Origin: CAZPXZ01 sp965221505
Lineage (GTDB): Bacteria; Pseudomonadota; Alphaproteobacteria; Rhodobacterales; CAZPXZ01
DNA length: 64,000 bases
Direction of reading: 5' to 3'
NCBI GenBank assembly: GCA_965221505.1
Contig: CBDCSI010000002.1
Span: 682,001 to 746,000 of the forward strand
In this document: positions 26,501 through 35,077 of the stretch, piece by piece
Position numbering within the stretch: the first letter of the stretch is position 1
Layout of the letters: the number at the start of each line of letters is the position of its first letter
Position numbers and translations under genes: made by a program
The notes under the pieces: model-generated
The model's database searches: none
What the model was told of the DNA's origin: nothing
Seen by the model: only the letters and a program-made list of their open reading frames with translations

Positions 26501-28133
26501 TGCGCATCATGAAGTAGTAGGTATCGCCGTTCTCAAGGCCGGTAACCGAGTATTCCCTGGTGGTCAAGGGGTTGCCCGGAACAGTCACCCAGTCACCCCA
26601 ACTGTTCCGGTCGTCCTTGCTCTGCCGATACTGATACTCTGAGACGACGTCGTTGTGGACATTTGGAGGCTTGTCCCATTGGAGGGTGACACTGTTTTCG
26701 CCTGGCGTCAGCGAGAAATTCCGGGGCGCTTCGGGGCTTTGGTGCGGCGTGGCGGACAGTGACTCGGCCGCCTCGCCGGGCGAGCCACCGGCGCTGACAG
26801 CGCGAAGCTCGTAGCCGTAAGGCGTGTTGTTCGCGCGACTTGAGAGAACGTGCTCCCGGTCCGAGTTCGGATCGTCGTTCGAGACCGGAATATCGACCCA
26901 GCCGCCGTAGTCGCCCCAAGAGATCGTGATCGGGGTGCCGTCGGCGCCGTCGCCCGAGTAGGTGCCCGTCCGTTGCCGATACTGAAACTTTCCGATGCCG
27001 CCGCGCACGTCATCGTCCGACTGGTCGTCCCAGGTCAGCGTGACCCTCCGGTCGCCCGGCGTCGCCGCGAATCCCTGCGGCTGTCCGGGGCCCTCATGCG
27101 GCGTGGCCGTCACCTCAGCGGACTCTTTGCTAGCGTAGCAGGTATTCGTATTCCTGAGTGCGCGCACCTGGAACGCATATGTCGTGTCGTTGGTCAGGCC
27201 GGTGACGAGGTGGCTGGTGGTGGATGCGCTGCTGGAATCGATATCCCCCCAGGCCCCGTAGCGCCCCTCGCCCTCCTTTTGCCTGATCTGATATTTTAGG
27301 ATGTCGGAGTCGTTCGGGTTTGCCCACTCCAACGCTACTTGTGCGTCGCCTTCAACTGCTTTCAATCCGGTGGGCGTGGCTGGAGATGTCGTGGCACTTG
27401 CAGACCTGAAAACCACCTTTTCGTCGCCCATCGTTACTGTGATAAAGAAGTTGTCGTCCTGCATTACGCTGGACAACGTGCCGCTGACGCTGGCGGCCGA
27501 CGCGTTGCTGGGTACAGTGTATGCGGTATTCGCGCTGTTCAGCCAGGAATTATTGAGCCCCAACTTCTTTTGGCCTGGGCGAATTTGAAGAAAGAAGGCC
27601 GATCTGAGACTACTAAACGTATCGTCCCTCCACGACGTCCCGTTCTTAAAACTACAACCCCCCTCGATTCCGGTCGACGGGATGTCAAATTCTTGTATGG
27701 TTACTGCGTTACTTCGATAGTCAAGCTGAAACCTGATGGAGCCGTCGGGTTTGTTCATAATTATCCGCCCATTGCCCGCGGAAGTTCCGATGCTGGCCTT
27801 GGAAAAGTCTGAAAGATCCAAACTTCCCGACGGAGTGATGGTGGTGTTCGAGCCGTCATCGGAGAAGGTGAAGGTCAGCGTTCCCGCCCCGGCCGCCGGT
27901 ATACCTCCGATCAGGACAGCCGCGCCGAGCAGCAGCGCCGCACCGGGGCCGGCGAAACGCCGTTCGAACCCTCCTCCGGCTCTCCAGCCGCGACAGACCC
28001 TCACAAGGAGCGAAGAGGTCGACAGCGAACCTTGTGACAGAAACGGACCGATCGCCCACTCTACGGGCGCCCGCAGGGCGGCGAAGGCGGAACCGCCGGC
28101 GCGACGGTGCGGGCGAACGGTTGTCATGGTCAT
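23508..28133 (-). CDS. Giant surface protein: eight fibronectin type III repeats and a C-terminal outer-membrane barrel
   Basis: The product has 1541 residues. An unusually long N-terminus ends in the hydrophobic stretch AALLLGAAVLIGGIPAAGAG (about 65-84), a probable signal. A beta-rich head domain covers 85-250 (C160 in GIEGGCSF). Eight FN3 units span about 252-1063, each about 100 residues with the pattern P-x-xVTLxWxxP...YQYRQ...YxFxVRAV. A helical linker (about 1064-1175) precedes a 360-residue barrel domain that begins WTVWGRGDW and ends LNLQLRY, with the terminal aromatic residue expected of an outer-membrane protein. This is autotransporter-like: the FN3 stalk is probably displayed outside for adhesion or host contact. 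The fold is clear and the ligand is unknown. Confidence 0.88.
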   Translation of the reverse strand: MTMTTVRPHRRAGGSAFAALRAPVEWAIGPFLSQGSLSTSSLLVRVCRGWRAGGGFERRFAGPGAALLLGAAVLIGGIPAAGAGTLTFTFSDDGSNTTITPSGSLDLSDFSKASIGTSAGNGRIIMNKPDGSIRFQLDYRSNAVTIQEFDIPSTGIEGGCSFKNGTSWRDDTFSSLRSAFFLQIRPGQKKLGLNNSWLNSANTAYTVPSNASAASVSGTLSSVMQDDNFFITVTMGDEKVVFRSASATTSPATPTGLKAVEGDAQVALEWANPNDSDILKYQIRQKEGEGRYGAWGDIDSSSASTTSHLVTGLTNDTTYAFQVRALRNTNTCYASKESAEVTATPHEGPGQPQGFAATPGDRRVTLTWDDQSDDDVRGGIGKFQYRQRTGTYSGDGADGTPITISWGDYGGWVDIPVSNDDPNSDREHVLSSRANNTPYGYELRAVSAGGSPGEAAESLSATPHQSPEAPRNFSLTPGENSVTLQWDKPPNVHNDVVSEYQYRQSKDDRNSWGDWVTVPGNPLTTREYSVTGLENGDTYYFMMRTVTAVHVGTQSHDDHRAPGTTPDLAPAKPALGDLEPGDRTVKLAWTYTANDPVVANWQYRQKVGDAVVWGAWTDIAGSHKDTREHTVTGLANAKKHEFQVRGRTSAGVVGAESDAKSARPAAPPAKPAKPTAEAGNTQVTLIWTDPGNADIQKYQYEQNGDGTWVDMSESDATTTTYVVKGLTNGTAYTFKVRAVTVGGEGPESDASDSATPNAAPGQPQNFRLEPGNATITLRWDDQSSDEAGIAKWQYQEKIGDADWPAAWTDFGGIDRIAKDITSFARSSLTNGTRYGYRLRAVAAGDVFGPVSEEKFATPAGPPAAATLTATGEPRQVTLSWTLDADDSIESWEYQQLAGAISDPADFASVAWKTVPESDKSTRSHTVRGLESATAYSFRIRAVGYGGDGTESNVITATTLSGPAAATLSAAAGPRRVTLSWTLDPADAGIEKWQYQKREGATSDPNAFAGVAWTDIPGSGAATRSHTVRGLKGDTAYSFRIRAVSEAGDGAESDIVTVTPEAGPAAEEERQLLEPTLAAVAQATLSGAAETLGQRLDAAPGTRALTLAGRQLGGASLSPETGAFGLPTAPALETAPRVASDQAGRRSGDASYAVDREALLRGSAFALPLAGAEAGAGGRNWTVWGRGDWRSFEGRMNGDSWDGKQRTGWLGVDARMNPRLTAGLAVSRGDSEADYRLEEFQGRLDTSVTALWPYFQVATGNGGTLQLVLGAGTGEVEHRKFDGTEEKEDLSLLAGSVSGRMPLARMGAASLSALAGASLAEIETDGSSSTSSVGGLTAGSWSLRGGLEAEHDGVELASGSGWLFRPHGALALRQDGGDGVTGTGVEVSGGVRLTSPGSRFGLDASGHWLALHSEDGKREMGASLEARLAPAADGRGLSLSVGPAWGKQGIGALTRERLFDAEGGGDAPERLSLTARTAYGFEAAGGLLTPFADMSIVEDSNAQRYRAGVGFARDGIDADLTAGHRAGGEPDTRIGLNLQLRY

Positions 28134-28174
28134 GGCGCGAAACCCCCCATCTTCGAAGTCGTGTAGGCGACCGA

Positions 28175-28203
28175 AGAGTAGCGCGGGCAGAACTGGGTTG
28201 CAA
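28175..28203 (-). promoter_or_regulatory. Promoter of the FN3 surface-protein gene
   Basis: On the minus strand, TTGCAA (28198-28203) and TACTCT (28175-28180) are spaced by exactly 17 bases. They are followed by a leader of about 40 bases and a weak GGGGGG ribosome site before the ATG at 28133. Directly upstream lies the inverted pair CACTAG (28205-28210) and CTAGTG (28220-28225), at the edge of the IS630-like remnant. Confidence 0.5.
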
Positions 28204-28413
28204 GCACTAGCGCAAGTACCTAGTGGTCTGACTGCGACGAATTGATGGATTCTGTCGGAGGGCTTTGGAGGGTTTCTGCGTTTCCGGGAGGTTGACGGGG
28301 GGGCTCAGGATCTGGTATGTGTCTGCGGACCAATCACAACAAGCGCTTGGCGGTCGGGCGCTCTGCGGGGCGTCGGATCGGACGGGCGTGAGCAGAGCAG
28401 TCGAGGTCCGGCC

Positions 28414-28794
28414 ATGGAATAGGTAGGCAGGAAGTACTATCGGATCAGCCTCTCGGAGGAGGAGCGCAAGGAGTTGACCGCCTTGATGAAGGGCAAGGCG
28501 TCGGCGCACAAGCGTCGTCGCGAGCACATACTCCTGCTCGCGGACGAGGGTCGGGACGATGGCGGGAAGAAGGATTCGGAGATCGCGTCGGCGTTGCTCA
28601 TCGGCCGCGCGACGGTGGAGCGGGTTCGGAAGCAATGTGTGCTGGAGGGCTTTGCGGCGACGCTGGAGCGTTGCAAGCAGATCAACCGCAAGCCGCGCAA
28701 GCTGGACGGTGCCGGGGAGGCCCGGTCGGTGGAGGAGGCGTGCCCCTGGGGCTACGTCCTCCGTGCGCCCCAGCAGGCGAAGCCCTTGGCATGA
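28414..28794 (+). pseudogene. IS630-family transposase remnant
   Basis: The frame reads ATG GAA TAG at 28414-28422, so the gene has a stop at codon 3. The same frame then continues with a recognisable IS630 N-terminal half: KYYRISLSEEERKELTALMK, HILLLADEG, IASALLIGRATVERVRKQCV and KPRKLDGAGEA. After that the sequence diverges and ends at 28794. The DDE catalytic half is absent. A second, different frame (about 28791-28909, ending WNAIRQGLQEPAR) looks coding-like but I cannot identify it. The left edge, TAGTGGTCTGACTGCG from 28219, resembles an IS630-type end. No matching right end was seen. Confidence 0.75.
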
Positions 28795-29752
28795 GTTCAA
28801 GCTCATGCACACGCAGGTCACCCGGGCGATCGATCCCGACTCGCGCATCCGGCAGATGCCGGAAAACTGGAACGCAATCCGCCAAGGCCTGCAGGAACCG
28901 GCGCGATAGCGAGCGCGCCAGATCGAGAGCTACTTCGAAGCCAGTCCAACAAGTTAGCGCTTATGGGAGGCCCGCTCTGTACCTGCGCTGCGTCGTTGCC
29001 GAGCGTTGCGGCTGCCCTCGGGTTCGGGGACGGCGCGAACCGGCGCTGCGCCGGAGTTTCGACGTGCTTCGGTTCCGCTGTCGCGGCCTGCGGCGCTGTC
29101 CGGCCGGTCCGCTTCCGGCCGAACGGGTGCGCGGAGCCTCGGACGCGTCGCGAAGGCCGACCCGGGCTCGAGCCCAGGCAACGTCTCGGTGCGTCGCGTC
29201 GTGAGATCCCGGATGCGGCCGACCGGCACACGCGAACCGGCGCATCCGCGGGCCTTCCCGGGTCCGCCCCCGGCGTGTCCCCGCCTCGAGTGCGCCGCGA
29301 CCGAATCGCCGAATCGTACCGCACAGCGCCGGTTGCGGAATCGGCCGGCCGGCCGTCGCAGCGACTGCGTTCGCGATGCGAGAGCGCAGGTTTTCGTCTT
29401 CTCTGCCGCGAGTGCGAATCGCCGGCAGCCCGCGCCCGGCGGACCGCGACGAGACCCTGCTGCGCCGGAACGCCCTTGGGAGGTCCCGCGGCGGAAACTG
29501 ATGTAAACGTTTTCAGCCATTGGGAATCTTCCGGCTCGGGGCATGCGAACGGGCGCAGAATTTCCGGGGCGCAGCGCTCCCGCGACGCCCGTCCCGCACG
29601 GCCGCGCGCAGGCGAAACGGTCGGTCCCGGACCGGTTGGCGAACGAAAATTGTCCGCTACTATGTCGTTGGCTCCCGTCGATTTTCCTGCCTTGGCGGAC
29701 GAAATCGGGGAACCGGTCCCATTATCGTTTCAGAGTGCCGGGAGGCCCCCCA
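28795..29752. other. Intergenic, remnant DNA and no convincing gene
   Basis: These 958 bases contain the tail of the transposase remnant and then GC-rich sequence with only Arg-rich shadow frames. A palindrome GGGCTCGAGCCC lies at 29164-29175. No RNA gene was recognised. Confidence 0.4.
29636..29663 (+). promoter_or_regulatory. Candidate promoter of xsc-soeABC
   Basis: TTGGCG (29636-29641) and TACTAT (29658-29663) are 16 bases apart, about 90 bases before the xsc start. No binding site for a sulfonate regulator could be identified. Confidence 0.4.
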
Positions 29753-31471
29753 ATGACTCGAATGACGCCGTCGGAAGCCATCGTCGAGGTGCTGGTCCGA
29801 CAGGGAGTGACCGACGTGTTCGGTATCGTCGGCTCCGCCTACATGGATGCGCTCGACCTGTTCCCCTCGGCCGGGATCCGATTCATCTCGGTCGCGCACG
29901 AGCAGGGCGCGGCGCATATGGCGGACGGATTCGCGCGCGTGTCCGGCAAGACCGGGATGTGCATCGCCCAGAACGGCCCGGGCGTCACCAATTTCGTCAC
30001 CGGCGTCGCCGCGGCGTACTGGGCGCATACGCCGATGGTCGTGTTCACGCCCGAGACCGGATCCAACACCATGGGGCTGGGCGGGTTCCAGGAAACCGAG
30101 CAGCTGCCTCTGTTCGAGAAGATCACCAAATACCAGGCGCACGTGTCCGGCCAGGGGCGGGTCGCCGAGCTGCTCTCCCGGTGTTTCGACTACGCGCGGC
30201 TCGAACGGGGCCCCACCCAGTTCAACATGCCGCGCGACCTGTTCTACGGCGAGGCCGACTACGACATTCCCGAACCGGCGTCGATCGAACTCGCGCCGGG
30301 CGGTCCGAACAGCCTCGCCGAGGCCGCGGACGTCCTCAGCGGCGCGCGGTTTCCCGCCATCGTATCCGGCGGCGGCATCGTCATGTCGGACGGTGTCGCC
30401 GACGTCGTGGCGCTGGCCGAGCATCTCGGCGCGCCGGTGATCAACACCTATCTTCACAACGACAGCTTTCCGTCCGACCATCCGCTTTGGGCCGGCCCGA
30501 TCGGCTACCAGGGCTCGAAGGCCGCGATGAAGCTGCTTTCCCAGGCCGACGTCGTCCTCTGTCTCGGCACGCGCCTCGGCCCGTTCGGAACGCTGCCGCA
30601 GCACGGGATCGACTACTGGCCGGCGAACGCGAAGATCGTGCAGGTCGACCGCGATCCCCGGAAAATCGGCTTGGTGAAGAAGGCCAGCGTCGGAATCTGC
30701 GGCGACGCAGCGGCCGCCGCGCGCGACATCCTGCACCGCCTCCAGACCGGCAATCGCGAGATCGCCTGCCACGGCAACCGCGACGAGCGGGAGCGGGAGA
30801 TCCGGTCCCGGAAACGGGAGTGGGAAGACGAACTCGACCGGTGGGGACAGGTCGACGGGTCGCCGGTGGCGCCGCGCCGGCTCCTGCGCGAACTCGAGAA
30901 GGCGCTGCCGGAGGACGCGGCCGTGTCCACCGACATCGGCAACATCTGCTCGGTGGCGAATTCCTACCTGCGCTTCAAGGGCGAGGGCCGGTTCCTCGCC
31001 GCCATGTCGTTCGGCAATTGCGGCTACGCCTTCCCGGTCGCCATGGGCGCCAAGGTGGCCCAGCCGGACCGGCCGGCGATCGCGTATGTCGGCGACGGAG
31101 CCTGGGGCATGAGCCTCCAGGAGACGCTGACGGCGGTGCGCGAGAACATTCCCGCGGTTGCGGTCGTGTTCAACAACGGCCAGTGGGGCGCAGAGAAGAA
31201 GAACCAGGTGGACTTCTACGCGGACCGATTCCTCGGAACCAACCTAGAGAACCCCTCCTTCGCCGGCATCGCCGAAGCGATGGGCGCGAAGGGCATCCGG
31301 GTCTCGCAACCGGACGAGATCGGAGACGCGCTGCGGACGGCGGTCGACTGCGGCCGACCGGCGGTCGTGGAGATCATGGCGACCCAGGAGCTGGGCGATC
31401 CGTTCCGGCGGGACGCGCTTAAAAAGCCGCACCGACTCCTCGAGAAATACGCTCACACCAACGTCGACTGA
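29753..31471 (+). CDS. xsc: Sulfoacetaldehyde acetyltransferase (ThDP enzyme)
   Basis: The product has 572 residues. The enzyme converts sulfoacetaldehyde plus phosphate to acetyl phosphate and sulfite, the carbon-sulfur cleavage step in taurine and isethionate breakdown. The ThDP-activating Glu is in VAHEQGAAHMADGFAR, and the ThDP/Mg site is GDGAWGM ... NNGQWGAEKKNQ. Family-specific stretches are IAQNGPGVTNFVTGVAAAYW, GGFQETEQLPLFEK and the C-terminal ELGDPFRRDALKKP, close to known Xsc. GGGAGG lies 8 bases before the ATG at 29753. It is followed after 22 bases by the sulfite dehydrogenase genes. No pta gene lies beside it. Confidence 0.92.
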   Translation: MTRMTPSEAIVEVLVRQGVTDVFGIVGSAYMDALDLFPSAGIRFISVAHEQGAAHMADGFARVSGKTGMCIAQNGPGVTNFVTGVAAAYWAHTPMVVFTPETGSNTMGLGGFQETEQLPLFEKITKYQAHVSGQGRVAELLSRCFDYARLERGPTQFNMPRDLFYGEADYDIPEPASIELAPGGPNSLAEAADVLSGARFPAIVSGGGIVMSDGVADVVALAEHLGAPVINTYLHNDSFPSDHPLWAGPIGYQGSKAAMKLLSQADVVLCLGTRLGPFGTLPQHGIDYWPANAKIVQVDRDPRKIGLVKKASVGICGDAAAAARDILHRLQTGNREIACHGNRDEREREIRSRKREWEDELDRWGQVDGSPVAPRRLLRELEKALPEDAAVSTDIGNICSVANSYLRFKGEGRFLAAMSFGNCGYAFPVAMGAKVAQPDRPAIAYVGDGAWGMSLQETLTAVRENIPAVAVVFNNGQWGAEKKNQVDFYADRFLGTNLENPSFAGIAEAMGAKGIRVSQPDEIGDALRTAVDCGRPAVVEIMATQELGDPFRRDALKKPHRLLEKYAHTNVD

Positions 31472-31493
31472 GGCGTCCGGAACGGAGCGTCGG

Positions 31494-34325
31494 ATGGCCG
31501 AACCCCGCGTCGAACTCTCGCCTCCGGTCTCGGACGAGGTTCGGCGCACGACCTGCTACATGTGTGCCTGCCGCTGCGGAGTCGACGTGCATCTCCGCGG
31601 CGGCCAGGTGCGCTACCTCGAAGGCAACCGCAACCACCCGGTCAACCGCGGCGTCCTGTGCGCCAAGGGTTCGGCCGGAATGCTGCACCTCACGTCCCCG
31701 GCCCGGCTCCGGTCGCCGCTTCGCCGCAAGCCGGGAAGCGAGCGGGGAGAGAGCGCCTTCGAGCCGATCGGCTGGGACGAAGCGCTCGGAACCGCCGCCG
31801 ACTGGCTCGGGGAAATCCGGTCGCAGGACCCGAATCGACTCGCATTCTTCACCGGCCGCGACCAGAGCCAGGCGCTGACCGGCTGGTGGGCGCAGCAGTT
31901 CGGCACCGTCAACCACGCCGCCCATGGCGGGTTCTGTTCCGTCAACATGGCGGCGGGCGGCATCTACACGATCGGCGGATCTTTCTGGGAGTTCGGCGCT
32001 CCGGACTGGGAGCGGAGCCGGCTACTGCTCCTGTTCGGCGTGGCCGAGGATCACGACTCCAATCCGATCAAGCTCGGACTGAGCGAAATGCGCCGCCGCG
32101 GCGCGCGCATCGTGTCGGTAAACCCGGTCCGAACCGGATATTCCGCCGTCGCGGACACTTGGCTCGGAATCACGCCGGGGACCGACGGCCTGCTCGCCAT
32201 GTCGCTGGCGCACGAACTGCTGCGCACGGGAAACGTGGACGCGGAGGCGCTTCGAACCCGGACCAACGCCGCCTGGCTGGTCCGCGAGGGGCCCGGCGCC
32301 GAGGCGGGCCTGTTCGCGCGTTCCGACGACGGCCGTCCGCTCGTGCTCGACGGCCCCACCGGCCGGCTCGTCCCGTTCGATTCTCCCGATTGCGCCCCGG
32401 CGCTCGGCGGCGAGGCCGTCCTGGCCGACGGCACCCGCGCCCGGAGCGCGTTCGCGCTGCTGGCGGAGCGAATTCTGGATCCGCGCCATTCGCCGGATCG
32501 GGCGGCCGGTCCGACCGGCATTTCCGCGGCCGCCGTTCGCGGCCTCGCCGCAGAGATCGCCCGCGTCGCGTTCGAGGAGGCCGAAACCGTCCGCGCCCCT
32601 TGGACCGACTGGCTCGGACGCCGCCACGAGACCGTCGTCGCGCGCCCGGTCGCCGTCCACGCCATGCGCGGAATCTCGGCCCACGCCAACGGGTTCCAGA
32701 CCTGCCGCACGCTGCACCTCCTGCAGATGCTGCTCGGCTCGATCGACTGTCCGGGAGGCACCCGGTTCAAGCCGCCCTATCCCAAGCCGCCGGAAGCCCA
32801 TCCGAGACCCGCCGCGCCCGGCAAGCCGGGGGACCCTCTCGGCGGGCCTCCGCTCGGATATCCGCTGGGCCCCGAACACCTTCTGGTGGACGACGCCGGC
32901 GAAGCGCTGCGCCTCGACAAGGCGTTCTCCTGGGAAGCGCCGCTCGCCGCCCACGGGATGATGCACATGGCGATTCCGAACGCCGCGGCCGGCGATCCCT
33001 ATCCCGTCGGCGCGCTGTTCCTCTACATGGCCAACATGGCCTGGAACTCCGCCATGAATCCCCCGGACGCGATCAAGGCGCTGACTGCGCGCGACGGGAA
33101 CGGCGAGTACCGCATTCCCCGGGTCATCGTGGCCGACGCCTTCGCCTCCGAGACCGTCGCATACGCCGATCTGGTGCTTCCGGACACCACCTATCTCGAG
33201 CGGCACGACTGCATCTCGCTGCTCGACCGCCCGATCGGCGAACCCGACCAGGTCGCGGACGCGATCCGCCATCCCGTCGTCCCCCCCGACCGAGACGTGC
33301 GTCCGTTCCAGGACGTCCTGATCGAGCTCGGCGCCCGGATCGGGCTGCCGGGATTCGTCGACGAGGACGGCAACCCGCGCTGGAGCGGCTACGCGGAATA
33401 CATGACGACGCACGAGCGCCGGCCCGGCGTCGGGCCGCTGGCCGGCTGGCGCGGCGCGGACGGCGCCGACTCGGGGCGCGGCCAGCCCAATCCGGGACAG
33501 ATCGAGCGCTACGTCGAGGCCGGCGGATTCTGGAGCGCCGAAGTGCCGGAGGAGGCGCGCTTCTTCAAGCACGTCAATGCGGCCTACCAGAAATGGGCGG
33601 TCGACATGGGCTTCTACGACTCGCCGCAGCCGTTCCTCCTGCAGATCTATTCGGAACCGCTGCGCAAGTTTCAGCTCGCCGCGGAGGGGCACGGCGAGCG
33701 GAGACCGCCGGAACGGCTGGCCGCCCGCATTCGGGAGAACTTCGACCCGCTGCCGGGCTGGACTCCGGTGCCGGCGCCCGACGCCGGCTCGTATCCGCTG
33801 CACGCGATCACCCAGCGTCCGATGGCGATGTACCACTCCTGGGGGTCGCAAAATCCGTGGCTTCGCCAGATCCACGCGGAGAACGTCCTCTACGTGCCGG
33901 GCGACGTGTGCGACGCCGCCGGGATCGAGGACGGCGACGCGGTCTGGCTGGAGTCGCCGCATGCCCGCATCTGCGTATACGCGCGCCGAATGGAAGCGGT
34001 CAACTGCGCGACCGTCTGGACCTGGAACGCCATCGGCAAGCGGGCCGGCGCCTGGTCGCTGCCCAAGGACGCGCCGGAAGCGACGCGCGGATTCCTGCTC
34101 AACCACCTGATCTCGGAATTGCTGCCCGCCCGGGCCGACGGACATCGCTGGTCCAATTCGGATCCCGTCACCGGCCAGGCGGCCTGGTACGATCTCCGGG
34201 TCTCGATCCGCAAGGCGGCGCCGGGCGAGGCGCCGCCGGCGCCCGCCTTCGAACCGCTGCCCGCCCCTCCCGGTCTCGAGCCGCCGCCCGGGATCCTGCG
34301 CTACGGCGAGGAGAAACGCCGATGA
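31494..34325 (+). CDS. soeA: Molybdopterin oxidoreductase, probable sulfite dehydrogenase catalytic subunit
   Basis: The product has 943 residues and belongs to the DMSO-reductase family. An N-terminal [4Fe-4S] motif is CYMCACRCG (C21, C24, C28) with the fourth Cys in VLCAKGS. A likely molybdenum ligand is C148 in HGGFCSVNMAAGG. FFTGRDQSQ, GVAEDHDSNPIK and SVNPVRTGYSAVADTW are as in SoeA-type proteins. There is no Tat signal (N-terminus MAEPRVELSPPV), so catalysis is cytoplasmic. That fits SoeABC, which oxidises cytoplasmic sulfite to sulfate. Its position right after xsc, which releases sulfite, strengthens the call over DMSO, thiosulfate or polysulfide reductases. Confidence 0.88.
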   Translation: MAEPRVELSPPVSDEVRRTTCYMCACRCGVDVHLRGGQVRYLEGNRNHPVNRGVLCAKGSAGMLHLTSPARLRSPLRRKPGSERGESAFEPIGWDEALGTAADWLGEIRSQDPNRLAFFTGRDQSQALTGWWAQQFGTVNHAAHGGFCSVNMAAGGIYTIGGSFWEFGAPDWERSRLLLLFGVAEDHDSNPIKLGLSEMRRRGARIVSVNPVRTGYSAVADTWLGITPGTDGLLAMSLAHELLRTGNVDAEALRTRTNAAWLVREGPGAEAGLFARSDDGRPLVLDGPTGRLVPFDSPDCAPALGGEAVLADGTRARSAFALLAERILDPRHSPDRAAGPTGISAAAVRGLAAEIARVAFEEAETVRAPWTDWLGRRHETVVARPVAVHAMRGISAHANGFQTCRTLHLLQMLLGSIDCPGGTRFKPPYPKPPEAHPRPAAPGKPGDPLGGPPLGYPLGPEHLLVDDAGEALRLDKAFSWEAPLAAHGMMHMAIPNAAAGDPYPVGALFLYMANMAWNSAMNPPDAIKALTARDGNGEYRIPRVIVADAFASETVAYADLVLPDTTYLERHDCISLLDRPIGEPDQVADAIRHPVVPPDRDVRPFQDVLIELGARIGLPGFVDEDGNPRWSGYAEYMTTHERRPGVGPLAGWRGADGADSGRGQPNPGQIERYVEAGGFWSAEVPEEARFFKHVNAAYQKWAVDMGFYDSPQPFLLQIYSEPLRKFQLAAEGHGERRPPERLAARIRENFDPLPGWTPVPAPDAGSYPLHAITQRPMAMYHSWGSQNPWLRQIHAENVLYVPGDVCDAAGIEDGDAVWLESPHARICVYARRMEAVNCATVWTWNAIGKRAGAWSLPKDAPEATRGFLLNHLISELLPARADGHRWSNSDPVTGQAAWYDLRVSIRKAAPGEAPPAPAFEPLPAPPGLEPPPGILRYGEEKRR

Positions 34326-35071
34326 CCTCTCTCCCCGAATCCACCGGCCGCAAACTCGGGCTCGTCATCGACCTCGACACCTGCGTCGGATGCCAGGCCT
34401 GCGTCGTCAACTGCAAGGCGTGGAACAGCGGCGGCTACGGGGCGCCGCTCGCCGACACCGAACCGTACGGTGCGGACCCCTCCGGCGCCTGGCTGAACCG
34501 GGTCCACGCCTTCGAGACGGGAAGCGGCGCGGACGCCGCCGTCGTTCACTTTCCGAAAAGCTGCCTGCACTGCGAGGACGCTCCCTGCGTGACGGTCTGC
34601 CCGACCGGCGCGTCCTTCAAGCGCGCCGAGGACGGCATCGTGCTGGTCGACGAATCCCGCTGCATGGGATGCGGCCTCTGCGCCTGGGCCTGCCCCTACG
34701 GCGCGCGCGAAATGGACCCGGCCGAAGGCGTGATGAAGAAGTGCACGCTCTGCGTCGACCGGATCTACAACGAGAACCTGCCGGAGGAGGACCGCGAGCC
34801 GGCATGCGTGCGCGCATGTCCCGCCCGGGCACGGCATTTCGGCGACCTCGGCGACCCGGACTCCGACGTCTCGCGCCTGGCGGCGGAGCGAGGCGGGTTC
34901 GACCTCATGCCCGAGCAGGAGACCCGCCCCGTCAACCGGTATCTCCCGCCGGGCGAGCGTAGCGGCGCCGCGCGGCTGGAGGAAGCGCCGGCGAATCTCG
35001 CGGCGCTCGCGGACCCGACCCCGTCGGGCGTGCTGGGCTGGCTCGACCGTACGCTCTCCAGGCTCGGATAG
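34322..35071 (+). CDS. soeB: Four-cluster ferredoxin-like electron transfer subunit
   Basis: The product has 249 residues with four cysteine groups for [4Fe-4S] clusters: CVGCQACVVNCK, CLHCEDAPCVTVCP, CMGCGLCAWACP and CTLC with CVRACP. It relays electrons from the molybdenum subunit to the membrane anchor. It has no signal peptide. The ATG overlaps the upstream stop. Confidence 0.9.
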   Translation: MTSLPESTGRKLGLVIDLDTCVGCQACVVNCKAWNSGGYGAPLADTEPYGADPSGAWLNRVHAFETGSGADAAVVHFPKSCLHCEDAPCVTVCPTGASFKRAEDGIVLVDESRCMGCGLCAWACPYGAREMDPAEGVMKKCTLCVDRIYNENLPEEDREPACVRACPARARHFGDLGDPDSDVSRLAAERGGFDLMPEQETRPVNRYLPPGERSGAARLEEAPANLAALADPTPSGVLGWLDRTLSRLG

Positions 35072-35077
35072 CGCCCC

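Noticed and set aside
29160..29180. tRNA-like element around GGGCTCGAGCCC
   Set aside because: It is a simple palindrome and no acceptor, D or T arms could be folded around it.
28963..31422. 819-residue open frame on the plus strand
   Set aside because: It reads xsc in a wrong frame and extends into non-coding DNA, with Arg-rich composition typical of shadows.
31562..34321. Long upstream extension of the soeB frame
   Set aside because: This part is soeA read in another frame. The real soeB start is the ATG overlapping the soeA stop.
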